64,000 nucleotides of DNA from Maribacter algicola (GTDB lineage Bacteria; Bacteroidota; Bacteroidia; Flavobacteriales; Flavobacteriaceae): NCBI RefSeq assembly GCF_003933245.1, contig NZ_QUSX01000004.1:62001-126000 (forward strand). Reading direction: 5' to 3'. Below the pieces are notes generated by a model, which was not told where the DNA came from, did no database searches, and saw only the letters and a list, made by a program, of their open reading frames with translations. Made by a program: the position numbers and the translations under genes. Positions 27,453 to 35,573 of this stretch are shown here, in pieces; position 1 is the stretch's first letter; each line of letters begins with the position of its first letter.

Positions 27453-28169
27453 TTATTCGATGACCTCCGCTTTGGTGATATAAATATTCTGTTGTGGCCA
27501 ATCACCCTTACCAACGGGTTGGGCATTGATTTTATCCACTACCTCCATCCCTTCGATTACTTTGCCAAAAGGTGTAAAATCTCCATCCAGATGGTAAGAC
27601 CCAGGATCTGTTACTACAATAAAAAACTCATATGGGGAAGCGAGTTTGTGGGGATTGTCCGTTTCGCTGCTGGGCATGGAGACGGTGCCCCTGTGATGGC
27701 TGTATCCTTTTTTTGTATCCGGTGGAAGTAGGTACCTACCAATGTCCCATCGTTTATCGGCCGTTCGTTTATCATCGGAACTACCTCCCTGTATAATGAA
27801 ATCCTTAACTACTCTGTGGAATTGGGTATAGTCAAAATATCCTTTTCTGGTCAGATAAATAAAATTGGCCTTGTGGTAAGGAACATCGTCATAGAGTTGA
27901 ATGACAAAACTTCCAAATTTCGTCGTCATTTTTACCTTATTAGCTTTAAGGTCTTTTTGATAGTCGAAGAAAAAATCGATGGCGTTCTCTTCCGTGAGTT
28001 CAAAGGTATCTTCTTCCACCTCCTTGGTTTCTTGGGTTGCCATAGCAGAAGAATCCACTTCTTTTATTTCGATTCTAAAAGGGGTTTCAGATTTTTGAGG
28101 CTTATCTTTACAACTGATGAATTGAACCGTAAGGAATATGAAAAAATAGTAGAAAGTCTTTATACGCAT
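27453..28169 (-). CDS. Peptidyl-prolyl isomerase (cyclophilin) lipoprotein
   Basis: Cyclophilins catalyse proline cis-trans isomerisation; this one is exported. The ATG giving MRIKTFYYFFIFLTVQFISC is chosen, a lipoprotein signal with lipobox QFISC; a TTG three codons earlier is less likely. After an acidic linker (about 25-75), the cyclophilin domain shows FGSFVIQLYDDVPYHKANF, QFHRVVKDFIIQGGS with the catalytic Arg and Gln, and GTVSMPSS. It sits end to end with the TRIC gene, 3 bp apart and convergent. Its ATG overlaps that of the divergent Nudix gene by two bases, so each promoter must lie within the other gene. Confidence 0.93.
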   Translation of the reverse strand: MRIKTFYYFFIFLTVQFISCKDKPQKSETPFRIEIKEVDSSAMATQETKEVEEDTFELTEENAIDFFFDYQKDLKANKVKMTTKFGSFVIQLYDDVPYHKANFIYLTRKGYFDYTQFHRVVKDFIIQGGSSDDKRTADKRWDIGRYLLPPDTKKGYSHHRGTVSMPSSETDNPHKLASPYEFFIVVTDPGSYHLDGDFTPFGKVIEGMEVVDKINAQPVGKGDWPQQNIYITKAEVIE

Positions 28170-28809
28170 GGATTTCAACTTTTTTGAGCAACGGATTTCA
28201 AAAATAAAGGATTTACCACTTCCAGGCGAAATTTCGCATTATAAAATGGCCCCAGAGTTTAGGATAAGGGAGTTGATGGAAGGTAGGATGGTTAGGGATA
28301 ATCCTCGCAAGGCCGCGGTGATGGCCCTTTTTTATCCAGGAAATGAAAATAGGACCCAACTTTTGTGTATTTTACGGAAAACATATGAAGGGGTACATTC
28401 CAATCAGGTCGCATTCCCAGGGGGTAAGGCGGAAAAGGAAGATGGAAACTTAAGGATTACCGCCCTTAGGGAAACCTATGAGGAGGTTGGGGTGAACCCC
28501 AAGGATGTGGAAATCGTAAGGACTATTTCAGAAGTGTATATTCCTCCAAGTAATTTTGAGGTCCAACCTTTTATCGGTCTGTATAAAAAACCAAAACCGT
28601 TCAAGATTCAGGAATCCGAAGTAGCCTCACTTTTGGAAATTTCCCTGACGGATTTTTTAGAGGATATCAACCTAACCACAAAAAAAATGAGTACCTCGTA
28701 CGCCAATGAAATTGAAGTACCGGCCTTTAAATTAAACGATTATATTATATGGGGTGCCACTGCAATGATGTTGAGCGAGATTAAAGATCTTTTGAAGCAG
28801 GTGTTATAA
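28168..28809 (+). CDS. CoA pyrophosphatase-type Nudix hydrolase
   Basis: A 213-residue hydrolase of the NudL/UPF0035 group, which cleaves CoA and its thioesters to 3',5'-ADP and phosphopantetheine. The CoA-specific motif is in NQVAFPGGKAEKEDGN and the Nudix box continues as RITALRETYEEVGV. The start MDFNFFEQRISKIK matches the usual N-terminus of flavobacterial homologues, and the next ATG (MAPEFRIREL) is already inside the conserved part. The gene is followed at 24 bp by a PlsC-type acyltransferase, a possible metabolic link through acyl-CoA. Its start codon overlaps that of the divergent cyclophilin. Confidence 0.93.
   Translation: MDFNFFEQRISKIKDLPLPGEISHYKMAPEFRIRELMEGRMVRDNPRKAAVMALFYPGNENRTQLLCILRKTYEGVHSNQVAFPGGKAEKEDGNLRITALRETYEEVGVNPKDVEIVRTISEVYIPPSNFEVQPFIGLYKKPKPFKIQESEVASLLEISLTDFLEDINLTTKKMSTSYANEIEVPAFKLNDYIIWGATAMMLSEIKDLLKQVL
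28199..28206 (-). promoter_or_regulatory. Candidate promoter -7 box for cyclophilin, inside the Nudix gene
   Basis: Read on the minus strand it is TATTTTTG, an exact TAnnTTTG match, with TTCG 20 bp upstream in place of TTTG. It lies 30 bp before the cyclophilin ATG and inside codons 11-13 of the divergent Nudix gene. Confidence 0.5.
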
Positions 28810-28833
28810 GTAGTATTTAGTATTTTAGCGACT

Positions 28834-29643
28834 ATGGGATTGTTTAAGAAAAACCCTTTTGGGCATAACCTTTATCTAAAAAAATGGTTGATACGGATAT
28901 TAGGTCTCATGTCCCATCAAAGGTATAAGCGATTTAATAAGTTGGAGATAGAGGGTTCGGAGATTATTCGTAACCTTCCCGATGCCAATGTTCTTTTTGT
29001 AAGCAACCACCAGACCTATTTTGCTGATGTGGTGGCCATGTTCCATGTTTTTAACGCTAGCTTAAGCGGTAGGGAGGATTCGATTAAGAATGTAGGCTAT
29101 ATTTGGCAGCCAAAGCTCAATATGTATTACATCGCCGCAGCGGAAACCATGAAAAAAAGTCTACTGACGAAGATTCTGGCCTATGCTGGTTCTATCAGCG
29201 TGGAAAGAACTTGGAGGTCTGAGGGCAAAGAAGTGAACAGACAGGTAAAAATGAGCGATATTTCCAATATTGGTATTGCGCTTAGGGACGGTTGGGTAAT
29301 TACCTTTCCCCAAGGAACCACCACTCCTTGGAAACCCCTTAGAAAAGGTACGGCCCACATCATAAAAAAATACAAGCCCATAGTGGTTCCCGTGGTTATC
29401 GATGGTTTTAGACGCTCCTTTGATAAAAAGGGGCTAAGGGTCAAAAAGAAAGGGATTTTACAATCCATGGTCATCAAAGAACCGTTGGAAATCGATTATG
29501 ACAACGAGTCGACGGAATCCATCATAGAGAAATTGGAATATGCCATTGAACAGCATCCTTCCTTTCTAAAGGTCATTTCAAAAGAAGAACTTTTGGCGTA
29601 CGAGGAAGAGAACAAACAAAGGCGTTGGCGAAAGACCGATTAA
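28834..29643 (+). CDS. PlsC-like lysophospholipid acyltransferase
   Basis: A 269-residue membrane-associated acyltransferase that probably acylates lysophosphatidic acid or a related lipid. Block I reads SNHQTYFADVVAM: the catalytic His and the Asp are separated by five residues instead of the canonical four (HX4D). Block III reads FPQGTTTPWKP in place of the usual FPEGTRS. A positive N-terminus with a hydrophobic stretch (LKKWLIRILGLM) may anchor it. Either this is a divergent branch common in Bacteroidota or the substrate differs. The gene overlaps the tail of the convergent membrane-protein gene by 4 bp. Confidence 0.85.
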   Translation: MGLFKKNPFGHNLYLKKWLIRILGLMSHQRYKRFNKLEIEGSEIIRNLPDANVLFVSNHQTYFADVVAMFHVFNASLSGREDSIKNVGYIWQPKLNMYYIAAAETMKKSLLTKILAYAGSISVERTWRSEGKEVNRQVKMSDISNIGIALRDGWVITFPQGTTTPWKPLRKGTAHIIKKYKPIVVPVVIDGFRRSFDKKGLRVKKKGILQSMVIKEPLEIDYDNESTESIIEKLEYAIEQHPSFLKVISKEELLAYEEENKQRRWRKTD

Positions 29644-30290
29644 ATTTCCAGTTGTTTTAGTTCACTATAGTTTTTATTCAGTTTTCTTAACAATAGACCG
29701 TAGAGAAGAAAATAGACACCACCCATAAACAACGTAAGGACAACCCCAAAAATTCCAACAGAAACCATGAGGGTAAGTTTTAACTTGTCTGGGGAAATGT
29801 TTTCAAGGTTATTTTTTAAATCTGGAAATGCACTTAGAACATTATCGCTTAAAGCGATACCTAGGACCATAATCAATACATTTACCAGTACCATCGAAAG
29901 GGAAAAGATAACATAATGTTTTACCGTTCTTCTGGTCCTAATGATCTTTCGCATTAGATTTTTGGAGCTATCCAATACTGAAATTTCCCTAAATCTCCTG
30001 TAGAATTGGAAAATGAAATAGAAAATAACGGCATAGGTTACCGCGGATGCCCAAAATAAGTATTTAGATACTCCAATCTTCTTATAAACTTCCATTCCAT
30101 CTTGCATGGATGGTAAAAGATATAGTAAATGGGGCAGGGCAAACTCCAAAATACTGATAATCATTATCCATTTGACAATGGACGAGGATTTCTTCCAAAT
30201 CATTTTGTGAATATCCTCATATGACAGTTTGGGAAGATTTACCTCTTTTTTCTGCCAGTCCCTTTTTAATAAGTCCAATTCATCCGTCAT
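29640..30290 (-). CDS. Four-helix membrane protein, putative anti-sigma partner
   Basis: A 216-residue protein with a cytoplasmic N-terminus (MTDELDLLKRDWQKKEVNLP) of about 40 residues and four hydrophobic helices (near 40-62, 77-97, 125-148, 172-200). No named domain is recognised. It starts 3 bp after the ECF sigma factor stop on the same strand, which is the usual place of an anti-sigma factor, and the short N-terminal helical region could bind sigma. It lacks the zinc motif of ZAS-type anti-sigma factors. The role is an inference from position only. Confidence 0.65.
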   Translation of the reverse strand: MTDELDLLKRDWQKKEVNLPKLSYEDIHKMIWKKSSSIVKWIMIISILEFALPHLLYLLPSMQDGMEVYKKIGVSKYLFWASAVTYAVIFYFIFQFYRRFREISVLDSSKNLMRKIIRTRRTVKHYVIFSLSMVLVNVLIMVLGIALSDNVLSAFPDLKNNLENISPDKLKLTLMVSVGIFGVVLTLFMGGVYFLLYGLLLRKLNKNYSELKQLEI

Positions 30291-30293
30291 AAA

Positions 30294-30788
30294 CTAAGGG
30301 TTCAAAATAGTTCTTAACTTTGTTTTGATACGGTTCATCTTTACACGGGCATTTACCTCTGTAATACCCAATGTTTCTGCGATTTCCGTATAATTTTTAT
30401 CTTCCAAATACATAAATACCAACGCTTTGTCAATATCGCCCAATTGCCGTACGGCCTTGTACATTAATTTTAATTGTTGCTCTTCCGTTTCATCATATTC
30501 ATCGGCCTTTATTTTAAAAATGACCGACTCATAATCCTCCGTATCAATTCTTCTTTTGGATTTTCTATAGAGAGTAATCGCAGTATTAAGTGCTACCCTG
30601 TACATCCAAGTGCTGAACTTGGCTTCTCCCCTAAACTTGGGGTAGGCCTTCCATAATTGAATAGTTATTTCTTGAAACAGGTCATTGTGAGATTCCTTGT
30701 CATTTGTATACAACGTACATACTTTGTGGACAATATTTTGATTGTCCTGCAGCTCTGTCACAAAACTATGTTCCAGTTCTTTATCCAC
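30294..30788 (-). CDS. ECF RNA polymerase sigma factor (GTG start)
   Basis: A 164-residue ECF (group 4) sigma factor. Region 2 is visible as NDLFQEITIQLWKAYPKFRG, then AKFSTWMYRVALNTAITLYR; region 4 ends the protein with YLEDKNYTEIAETLGITEVN, an -35-recognition helix-turn-helix. The only start compatible with the family N-terminus is GTG (MDKELEHSFVTEL), with no in-frame ATG upstream before the frame becomes AT-rich non-coding. It is followed by a membrane protein gene 3 bp away, probably its regulator. Its regulon is unknown. Confidence 0.9.
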   Translation of the reverse strand: MDKELEHSFVTELQDNQNIVHKVCTLYTNDKESHNDLFQEITIQLWKAYPKFRGEAKFSTWMYRVALNTAITLYRKSKRRIDTEDYESVIFKIKADEYDETEEQQLKLMYKAVRQLGDIDKALVFMYLEDKNYTEIAETLGITEVNARVKMNRIKTKLRTILNP

Positions 30789-30861
30789 TAATGGTTGGTT
30801 GTTGTTGTGGTATTAGTAGTCGATAAATGAGAAATGTTACAAACAATATCCAAATAAATAA

Positions 30862-30891
30862 AAAGTGCACAGTAGATTACCTGTGCACTTT
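30862..30891 (-). terminator. Terminator of the M20 amidohydrolase gene
   Basis: An 11-bp perfect stem, AAAGTGCACAG with CTGTGCACTTT, and an 8-nt loop. On the minus strand it is followed by a T-rich tail and lies 17 bp after the amidohydrolase stop. Confidence 0.85.
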
Positions 30892-30908
30892 CTATGATTA
30901 GGGGCATA

Positions 30909-32336
30909 TTAATTCCTATAATCCAAGGCAGGCTCCCGATTTCCCAAAAGCGGAATGTATTTGAAGTCGGCTCCCCGTTTTTCTAAGAATTCGGCCTTGG
31001 CGGCCTCCACCAATTTTTTATCGGAAAAAATATCTATGGCTGTTAAGGTCAGGGTCTTTGCGGCGACCATCATGCCTTTCTTACCAATGGAAGTACCTCC
31101 CGCCGCTACGGCCTGCCAACTATGCGCCGGTGTACCTGGCACCCACGTGGCGGCGCTCATTCCTACGGTTGGCACAGTAAAGCTTACATCGCCCACATCG
31201 GTGGAACCTCCCGGTTTTGCTTCGGTTTTGTAAGGTTGAATGTTTTGGGCAACACTTATATCGGCCTGATTCTTACCCATGGATTTCGCTATTTTATCAG
31301 CAAATTCCTTCTCTTCAGGTGTATAATCAAAACCTCCGACTTCGGTTAGATTGTCGAACATCACTTTCTGTAGGGTAAGGTTGGGTAATAGTTCATGGGT
31401 ACCTCCGATCATCTCGTAATCAACGGTAGTCCCCGTTCCCATCGCGGCCCCTTCGGCAGCTTTCACGATCCTATCAAAAATATCGATGACCACATCCCTT
31501 TTCGCATGGCGTGCATAATAATAGACTTCGGCAAAATCTGGAACCACATTGGGCGCCTTACCACCGGAGGTTATAACATAATGAATTCTTGCATCAGATG
31601 GAACATGTTCCCGCATCATATTGACCATCATGTTCATGGCCTCCACACCGTCCAAGGCGGAACGCCCCTGTTCGGGCGCGGCAGCTGCATGGGCAGAAAA
31701 TCCATGGAAACGAAACTTTGCCGATTTATTTGCGAGTGCAGCACCCGCATTTGATGCATTTTGGGCACCTGGATGCCAATGCAGTGCAATATCCACATCG
31801 TTAAAAAGTCCGGCCCTTACCATATACACTTTTCCCGATCCGCCCTCTTCCGCTGGTGTTCCATAAAACCGAATAGTCCCTTGTTTATTGTTGGCCACCA
31901 TCCAATCCTTGGTAGCTATGGCTGCCGCAGTAGAAGCTGTACCAAATAGGTGGTGCCCACATGCATGACCGGCAGCACCTCCAGCCGATTTTTTCTCGGC
32001 CACCGCCTCCTGTGAAAGTCCCGGAAGCGCGTCGTATTCGCCCATTATGGCCACTACCGGACTTCCGCTGCCATACTCGGCAATAAAGGCCGTTGGAATG
32101 CCCGCTACGCCCGTTTCAATAGTGAATCCGGCTTCTTCCAACGTTTTTTGTAATAACGCGGAGCTTTTTACTTCCTGATACCCCATCTCGGCCAGGTTCC
32201 AAATTTCCTGCGAGATTTCCCCGTAGGATTCACTTTTTTGGTCCAAGGACTTTAGAACATCTTTTTTTGTTTTTTGAGCGCTCAAAGAAAGTACAGAGGT
32301 ACATAGAACTAAGAGCATTGAGATTGATTTTCGCAT
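30909..32336 (-). CDS. Exported M20 family amidohydrolase, AbgB-like
   Basis: A 475-residue secreted metallo-amidohydrolase. Signal peptide MRKSISMLLVLCTSVLSLSAQ. The M20 catalytic domain shows metal ligands in GEYDALPGL, GHACGHHLFG and EEGGSGKVYM, then HWHPGAQNASNAG. A lid/dimerisation domain is inserted (KFRFHGFSAHAAAAPEQGRS), and the late His lies in HSWQAVAAG. AbgB and relatives split p-aminobenzoyl-glutamate or N-acyl amino acids. With a signal peptide the enzyme works outside the cytoplasm, which differs from E. coli AbgB. It is a single-gene unit with its own terminator. Confidence 0.92.
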   Translation of the reverse strand: MRKSISMLLVLCTSVLSLSAQKTKKDVLKSLDQKSESYGEISQEIWNLAEMGYQEVKSSALLQKTLEEAGFTIETGVAGIPTAFIAEYGSGSPVVAIMGEYDALPGLSQEAVAEKKSAGGAAGHACGHHLFGTASTAAAIATKDWMVANNKQGTIRFYGTPAEEGGSGKVYMVRAGLFNDVDIALHWHPGAQNASNAGAALANKSAKFRFHGFSAHAAAAPEQGRSALDGVEAMNMMVNMMREHVPSDARIHYVITSGGKAPNVVPDFAEVYYYARHAKRDVVIDIFDRIVKAAEGAAMGTGTTVDYEMIGGTHELLPNLTLQKVMFDNLTEVGGFDYTPEEKEFADKIAKSMGKNQADISVAQNIQPYKTEAKPGGSTDVGDVSFTVPTVGMSAATWVPGTPAHSWQAVAAGGTSIGKKGMMVAAKTLTLTAIDIFSDKKLVEAAKAEFLEKRGADFKYIPLLGNREPALDYRN

Positions 32337-32390
32337 GCTAGGGTTATTTATTTGAATTAGTCCTTAAAATTACTAAAAACGCGATATTCT

Positions 32391-32421
32391 TTTCGAATGG
32401 AATCCTGTTTGTTTAATTTTG
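32391..32421 (+). promoter_or_regulatory. Promoter of the type II NADH dehydrogenase gene
   Basis: TTTC at 32391-32394, 19 bp, then TAATTTTG at 32414-32421, close to the Bacteroidota consensus TTTG-N19-TAnnTTTG. An ATG at 32397 falls between the two boxes, so translation must start at the ATG at 32439. Confidence 0.65.
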
Positions 32422-32438
32422 GAACTTACTTTTATACT

Positions 32439-33731
32439 ATGAACATACCTCGTTCCAATAATCCTAGAATTGTAATCATTGGAGGGGGCTTTGGAGGAAT
32501 TGCCTTGGCTCAAAAACTACGGAAACAAGAAGTACAGGTGGTACTCTTGGACAAGAACAATTATCATACGTTTCAGCCCTTGCTTTATCAAGTATCCACG
32601 GGCGGATTGGAACCGGATTCCATAGCCTATCCCTTAAGAAAGGTATTGATTGGTTATGATAATTTCTTTTTTAGACTTGCCGAGGTTACCGAAATACTTC
32701 CTGAAAAGCAACTTCTAAAAACCTCCATTGGAGAGATATCATACGATTATTTAGTGGTCGCTACGGGTTCTGAGACCAATTTCTTTGGCAATACGGAATT
32801 GGAACAGCACGCCATGGCTATGAAATCCATACCGCAGTCCTTGAACCTAAGAAGCCTCATTCTGGAGAATTTTGAACAGGCACTATTAACGGATGAATAC
32901 CACGAACGTGATGCGCTTATGAATTTTGTAATCGTTGGGGGAGGACCTACGGGAGTAGAACTGGCTGGTGCCTTGGCCGAAATAAAAAAAGGAATTCTTC
33001 CCAAGGATTACCCTGATTTGGATACTAGAAGAGCACAGATAAACTTGATTCAAGGAGGAGACCGAATATTAGATGCTATGAGCGAAAAGGCCTCTGAGAA
33101 GGCGGAGCAATTTTTGGAAGATCTTGGCGTACAGGTTTGGAAAAATGTGAGGGTAACCGGTTATGACGGAAAAACCGTGCGGACCAAAACAGATTTAGTC
33201 TTTGAGACAGCCACCTTAATTTGGGCGGCCGGGGTGAAAGGAGCCACGATTAAGGGTCTGGATGCCAAGGAGCTGATTGCTGGTGGCAATCGATTGTCTG
33301 TCAATGAATTCAATCAGGTAATTGGATACCCGAATATTTTTGCCATAGGCGACATTGCATGTATGCAAAGTGAAGAGGCACCTAGGGGGCATCCTATGAT
33401 GGCGCAACCGGCCATTCAACAGGGCAGAAAACTGGGTGAAAATTTGGTCCGACTCATAAACGGCAAGTCGCTTGAACCTTTTGTATATAAGGATAAAGGC
33501 AGCATGGCCACAGTGGGTAGGAATAAGGCCGTATGTGATTTAAAGCATATTCGGTTTCAAGGTGTTTTTGCTTGGTTTGTTTGGATGTTCGTGCATCTAT
33601 TTTTCCTTATAGGCTTTAGAAACAGGGTTGTGGTATTTATTAACTGGGTGTATAATTATATCCGTTTTGATCGGGAGGCACGTCTGATTATCAGACCTTT
33701 TAAAAGGAATTACGACCAGTTTAGGGATTGA
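32439..33731 (+). CDS. Type II NADH dehydrogenase (NDH-2)
   Basis: A 430-residue single-subunit NADH:quinone oxidoreductase that feeds electrons to menaquinone without pumping protons. The start MNIPRSNNPRIVIIGGG is set by the promoter just upstream. Two Rossmann motifs are seen: GGGFGGIALAQKL for FAD and GGGPTGVELAGALAE for NADH. Also present are NNYHTFQPLLYQVSTGGL near the flavin, a second FAD-binding FAIGDIACMQ, and a C-terminal hydrophobic amphipathic region (FAWFVWMFVHLFFLIGFRNR) that anchors the enzyme to the inner membrane. Family and function are clear; Ndh is a possible symbol but I leave it blank because several paralogues occur in flavobacteria. Confidence 0.93.
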   Translation: MNIPRSNNPRIVIIGGGFGGIALAQKLRKQEVQVVLLDKNNYHTFQPLLYQVSTGGLEPDSIAYPLRKVLIGYDNFFFRLAEVTEILPEKQLLKTSIGEISYDYLVVATGSETNFFGNTELEQHAMAMKSIPQSLNLRSLILENFEQALLTDEYHERDALMNFVIVGGGPTGVELAGALAEIKKGILPKDYPDLDTRRAQINLIQGGDRILDAMSEKASEKAEQFLEDLGVQVWKNVRVTGYDGKTVRTKTDLVFETATLIWAAGVKGATIKGLDAKELIAGGNRLSVNEFNQVIGYPNIFAIGDIACMQSEEAPRGHPMMAQPAIQQGRKLGENLVRLINGKSLEPFVYKDKGSMATVGRNKAVCDLKHIRFQGVFAWFVWMFVHLFFLIGFRNRVVVFINWVYNYIRFDREARLIIRPFKRNYDQFRD

Positions 33732-33816
33732 TTTTCAATAAGCTACGTTAAATATTTCCTAAGTCGGAAGACTTTAAATGGTTTTTTCTTTTCCTTTAGG
33801 GAAAAGACCTATTTCT

Positions 33817-34335
33817 ATGAAGTTATATCTCTTTTTTGTGTTTTTTATCTTTCAAACGCTTGGTTTTTCACAAACAAATGGATTTGGGAAAGAACCTAGA
33901 CCAAATGAAGGCTTACAACTGGAATCATTTGGGTATCCTATTTTCTTTGGAGGGGAACAACACAGTTCCTTTCATTTGAAATATCCCATTACAAATACCA
34001 TAAGGGCAGAGCTAAATACTTTTTATGATACCTATATTTTATCTGACCGTATTAGAACCGATATTCAGTTCAAAAAATATTGGGATGATAATTGGTATTT
34101 GTTTTCTGGTATGGAATCAGAATTTAGCTTTAACAAATATCCAGGAGTAGAATCCAAGAAACAGGCTCGTCCACGGATTGGTGTTATTTCCGGTTTAGGA
34201 TATGAAGTCAATAAAAACTTTACTATGGAGGCTCAAAGTAATTTCCAGATAAATAACGCCCCAATTGGAGCCTATGGAGAACATTTGATACCCATGCCAC
34301 AAGTATATACGCTTAAGGGAAAGATTAAATTTTGA
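33817..34335 (+). CDS. Exported protein, beta-barrel-like, unknown function
   Basis: A 172-residue protein from the ATG giving MKLYLFFVFFIFQTLGFSQ, a clear signal peptide; the longer frame from 33778 would place the signal 13 residues inside. The mature part alternates polar and hydrophobic residues in strands (SSFHLKYPITNTIRAELN, TDIQFKKYWDDNWYLFSGM, YEVNKNFTMEAQSNFQIN) and ends in Phe, suggesting a small outer-membrane beta barrel. Its stop and the xerD stop are adjacent with no spacer. No named family is recognised. Confidence 0.65.
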   Translation: MKLYLFFVFFIFQTLGFSQTNGFGKEPRPNEGLQLESFGYPIFFGGEQHSSFHLKYPITNTIRAELNTFYDTYILSDRIRTDIQFKKYWDDNWYLFSGMESEFSFNKYPGVESKKQARPRIGVISGLGYEVNKNFTMEAQSNFQINNAPIGAYGEHLIPMPQVYTLKGKIKF

Positions 34336-35232
34336 TTATTTTCTTGGATGGAATTTATTTAGAACTTCCGCCAAATGCGTTCTATCAACGTGCATGTATA
34401 CCTCCGTTGTCGTAATGCTCTCATGTCCCAGCATTTGTTGGATCGCCCTAAGATCGGCACCATTTTCCAATAAATGGGTGGCAAAGGAATGTCGAAAGGT
34501 ATGTGGACTGATATTTTTGTGCAGCCCTATTTTTTCGGCAAGATTTTTAACTATGGTAAATACCATGGCCCTTGTCAATTGCCTGCCCCTTCTGTTCAGG
34601 AAAAGGGTATCTTCAAAACCTTTTTGAATATTTAGGTGGATTCGTACTTCCTTTCTGTAGATATTGATATATTTTTTGTTGATGTCGCTGATTGGAACAA
34701 ATCGTTGTTTGTCTCCTTTACCTGTCACCTTGATAAAATCCTCCTCAAAAAATAGGTCGGATATTTTTAAACCGATAAGTTCCGATACGCGAAGGCCACA
34801 ACCGTATAAGGTTTCTAGCATGGCCCGGTTTCGTTCGCCTTCGGGTTTGCTCAAATCGATATTTTCTATGAGATTATTAATTTCCGCTTCGGAAAGGGTG
34901 TCCGGCAATTTTCTGCCTATTTTGGGAGATTCTATCAGATCCAAGGGGTTGTCCTGCCTATAATCCTCGAAGACCATATAATTGAAAAAACTTTTAAGAC
35001 CGGATATGATGCGTGCCTGTGAACGAGGATTTAGCACCTTGGCTACCTCGTATATGAACTGTTGCAGGATATCTTTTGAAATGGTTGTTGGGGATTCCTT
35101 AATTTGATAATCCGAAAGGAAAGCAATAAGTTTCTCCACGTCCATTATGTAATTTTTAATGGAATTATGGGCTAAGCCACGTTCCAATTTTAGATAATTA
35201 CCATAATCAATTAGAGCATTTTTCCATTCCAT
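34336..35232 (-). CDS. xerD: Site-specific tyrosine recombinase, XerD type
   Basis: A 298-residue tyrosine recombinase that, with its XerC-type partner, resolves chromosome dimers at dif sites. The N-terminal SAM-like DNA-binding domain (YLKLERGLAHNSIKNYIMDV) is followed by the catalytic domain with Arg in YGCGLRVSEL, Lys in VTGKGDKQRFV, HTFRHSFATHLL (His-x-x-Arg), GHESITTTEVYMHV with the late His and the Tyr nucleophile. Typical XerD length, and a lone chromosomal gene, speak against an integron or phage integrase. A minus-strand TATCTTTG lies only 5 bp before the ATG, so the transcript may be nearly leaderless. Confidence 0.92.
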   Translation of the reverse strand: MEWKNALIDYGNYLKLERGLAHNSIKNYIMDVEKLIAFLSDYQIKESPTTISKDILQQFIYEVAKVLNPRSQARIISGLKSFFNYMVFEDYRQDNPLDLIESPKIGRKLPDTLSEAEINNLIENIDLSKPEGERNRAMLETLYGCGLRVSELIGLKISDLFFEEDFIKVTGKGDKQRFVPISDINKKYINIYRKEVRIHLNIQKGFEDTLFLNRRGRQLTRAMVFTIVKNLAEKIGLHKNISPHTFRHSFATHLLENGADLRAIQQMLGHESITTTEVYMHVDRTHLAEVLNKFHPRK

Positions 35233-35573
35233 ATTTCAAAGATAGGATTTAGGCAGTTCTTTTTTAGTACTCTGGAACTTAGGCCTAACGCTGACCCTTT
35301 AAAAATAAACTTTGAATGTTGTTTTGAGGACAAGTTCAATATCTTTAAAATTTCAATAACGCTAACTTTTATATTAATGAGAAAATAGTACTTAATTAAA
35401 TTTTCCTCCAATCAGTTAAGCCCTATACTAATCAAAGAATTGTTCCCTCGAGTTAAAATTATTATCCTAATGCCTAAGGCAACTTAAGTTATTTTATATA
35501 CGATATTATAAACGTATGATCTAGGTAAACAAAGATTAATATATTTGATAAAGCAACCTTTAAATTAATAAAC
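35233..35573. other. Divergent intergenic region, xerD / beta-barrel gene
   Basis: About 340 bp of AT-rich DNA. It holds the minus-strand xerD box TATCTTTG at 35237-35244 and the plus-strand TATATTTG at 35540-35547 that precedes the next gene by 27 bp. A frame of 66 codons on the minus strand has no family features and is not called. Confidence 0.5.
35540..35547 (+). promoter_or_regulatory. Candidate promoter -7 box for the PorT-like gene
   Basis: TATATTTG, an exact TAnnTTTG match, 27 bp before the ATG at 35574. The -33 box is not clear. Confidence 0.5.

Noticed and set aside
32397-32438. ATG at 32397 as start of the NADH dehydrogenase
   Set aside because: It lies between the -33 and -7 boxes, so it would not be in the mRNA.
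34336-35232. XerD-type gene as integrase of a mobile element
   Set aside because: It has the length and motifs of housekeeping XerD, no neighbouring phage or cargo genes, and no flanking direct repeats that I can see.
35211-35411. A 66-codon minus-strand frame before xerD
   Set aside because: AT-rich composition, no family, and it overlaps the xerD start and its promoter box.
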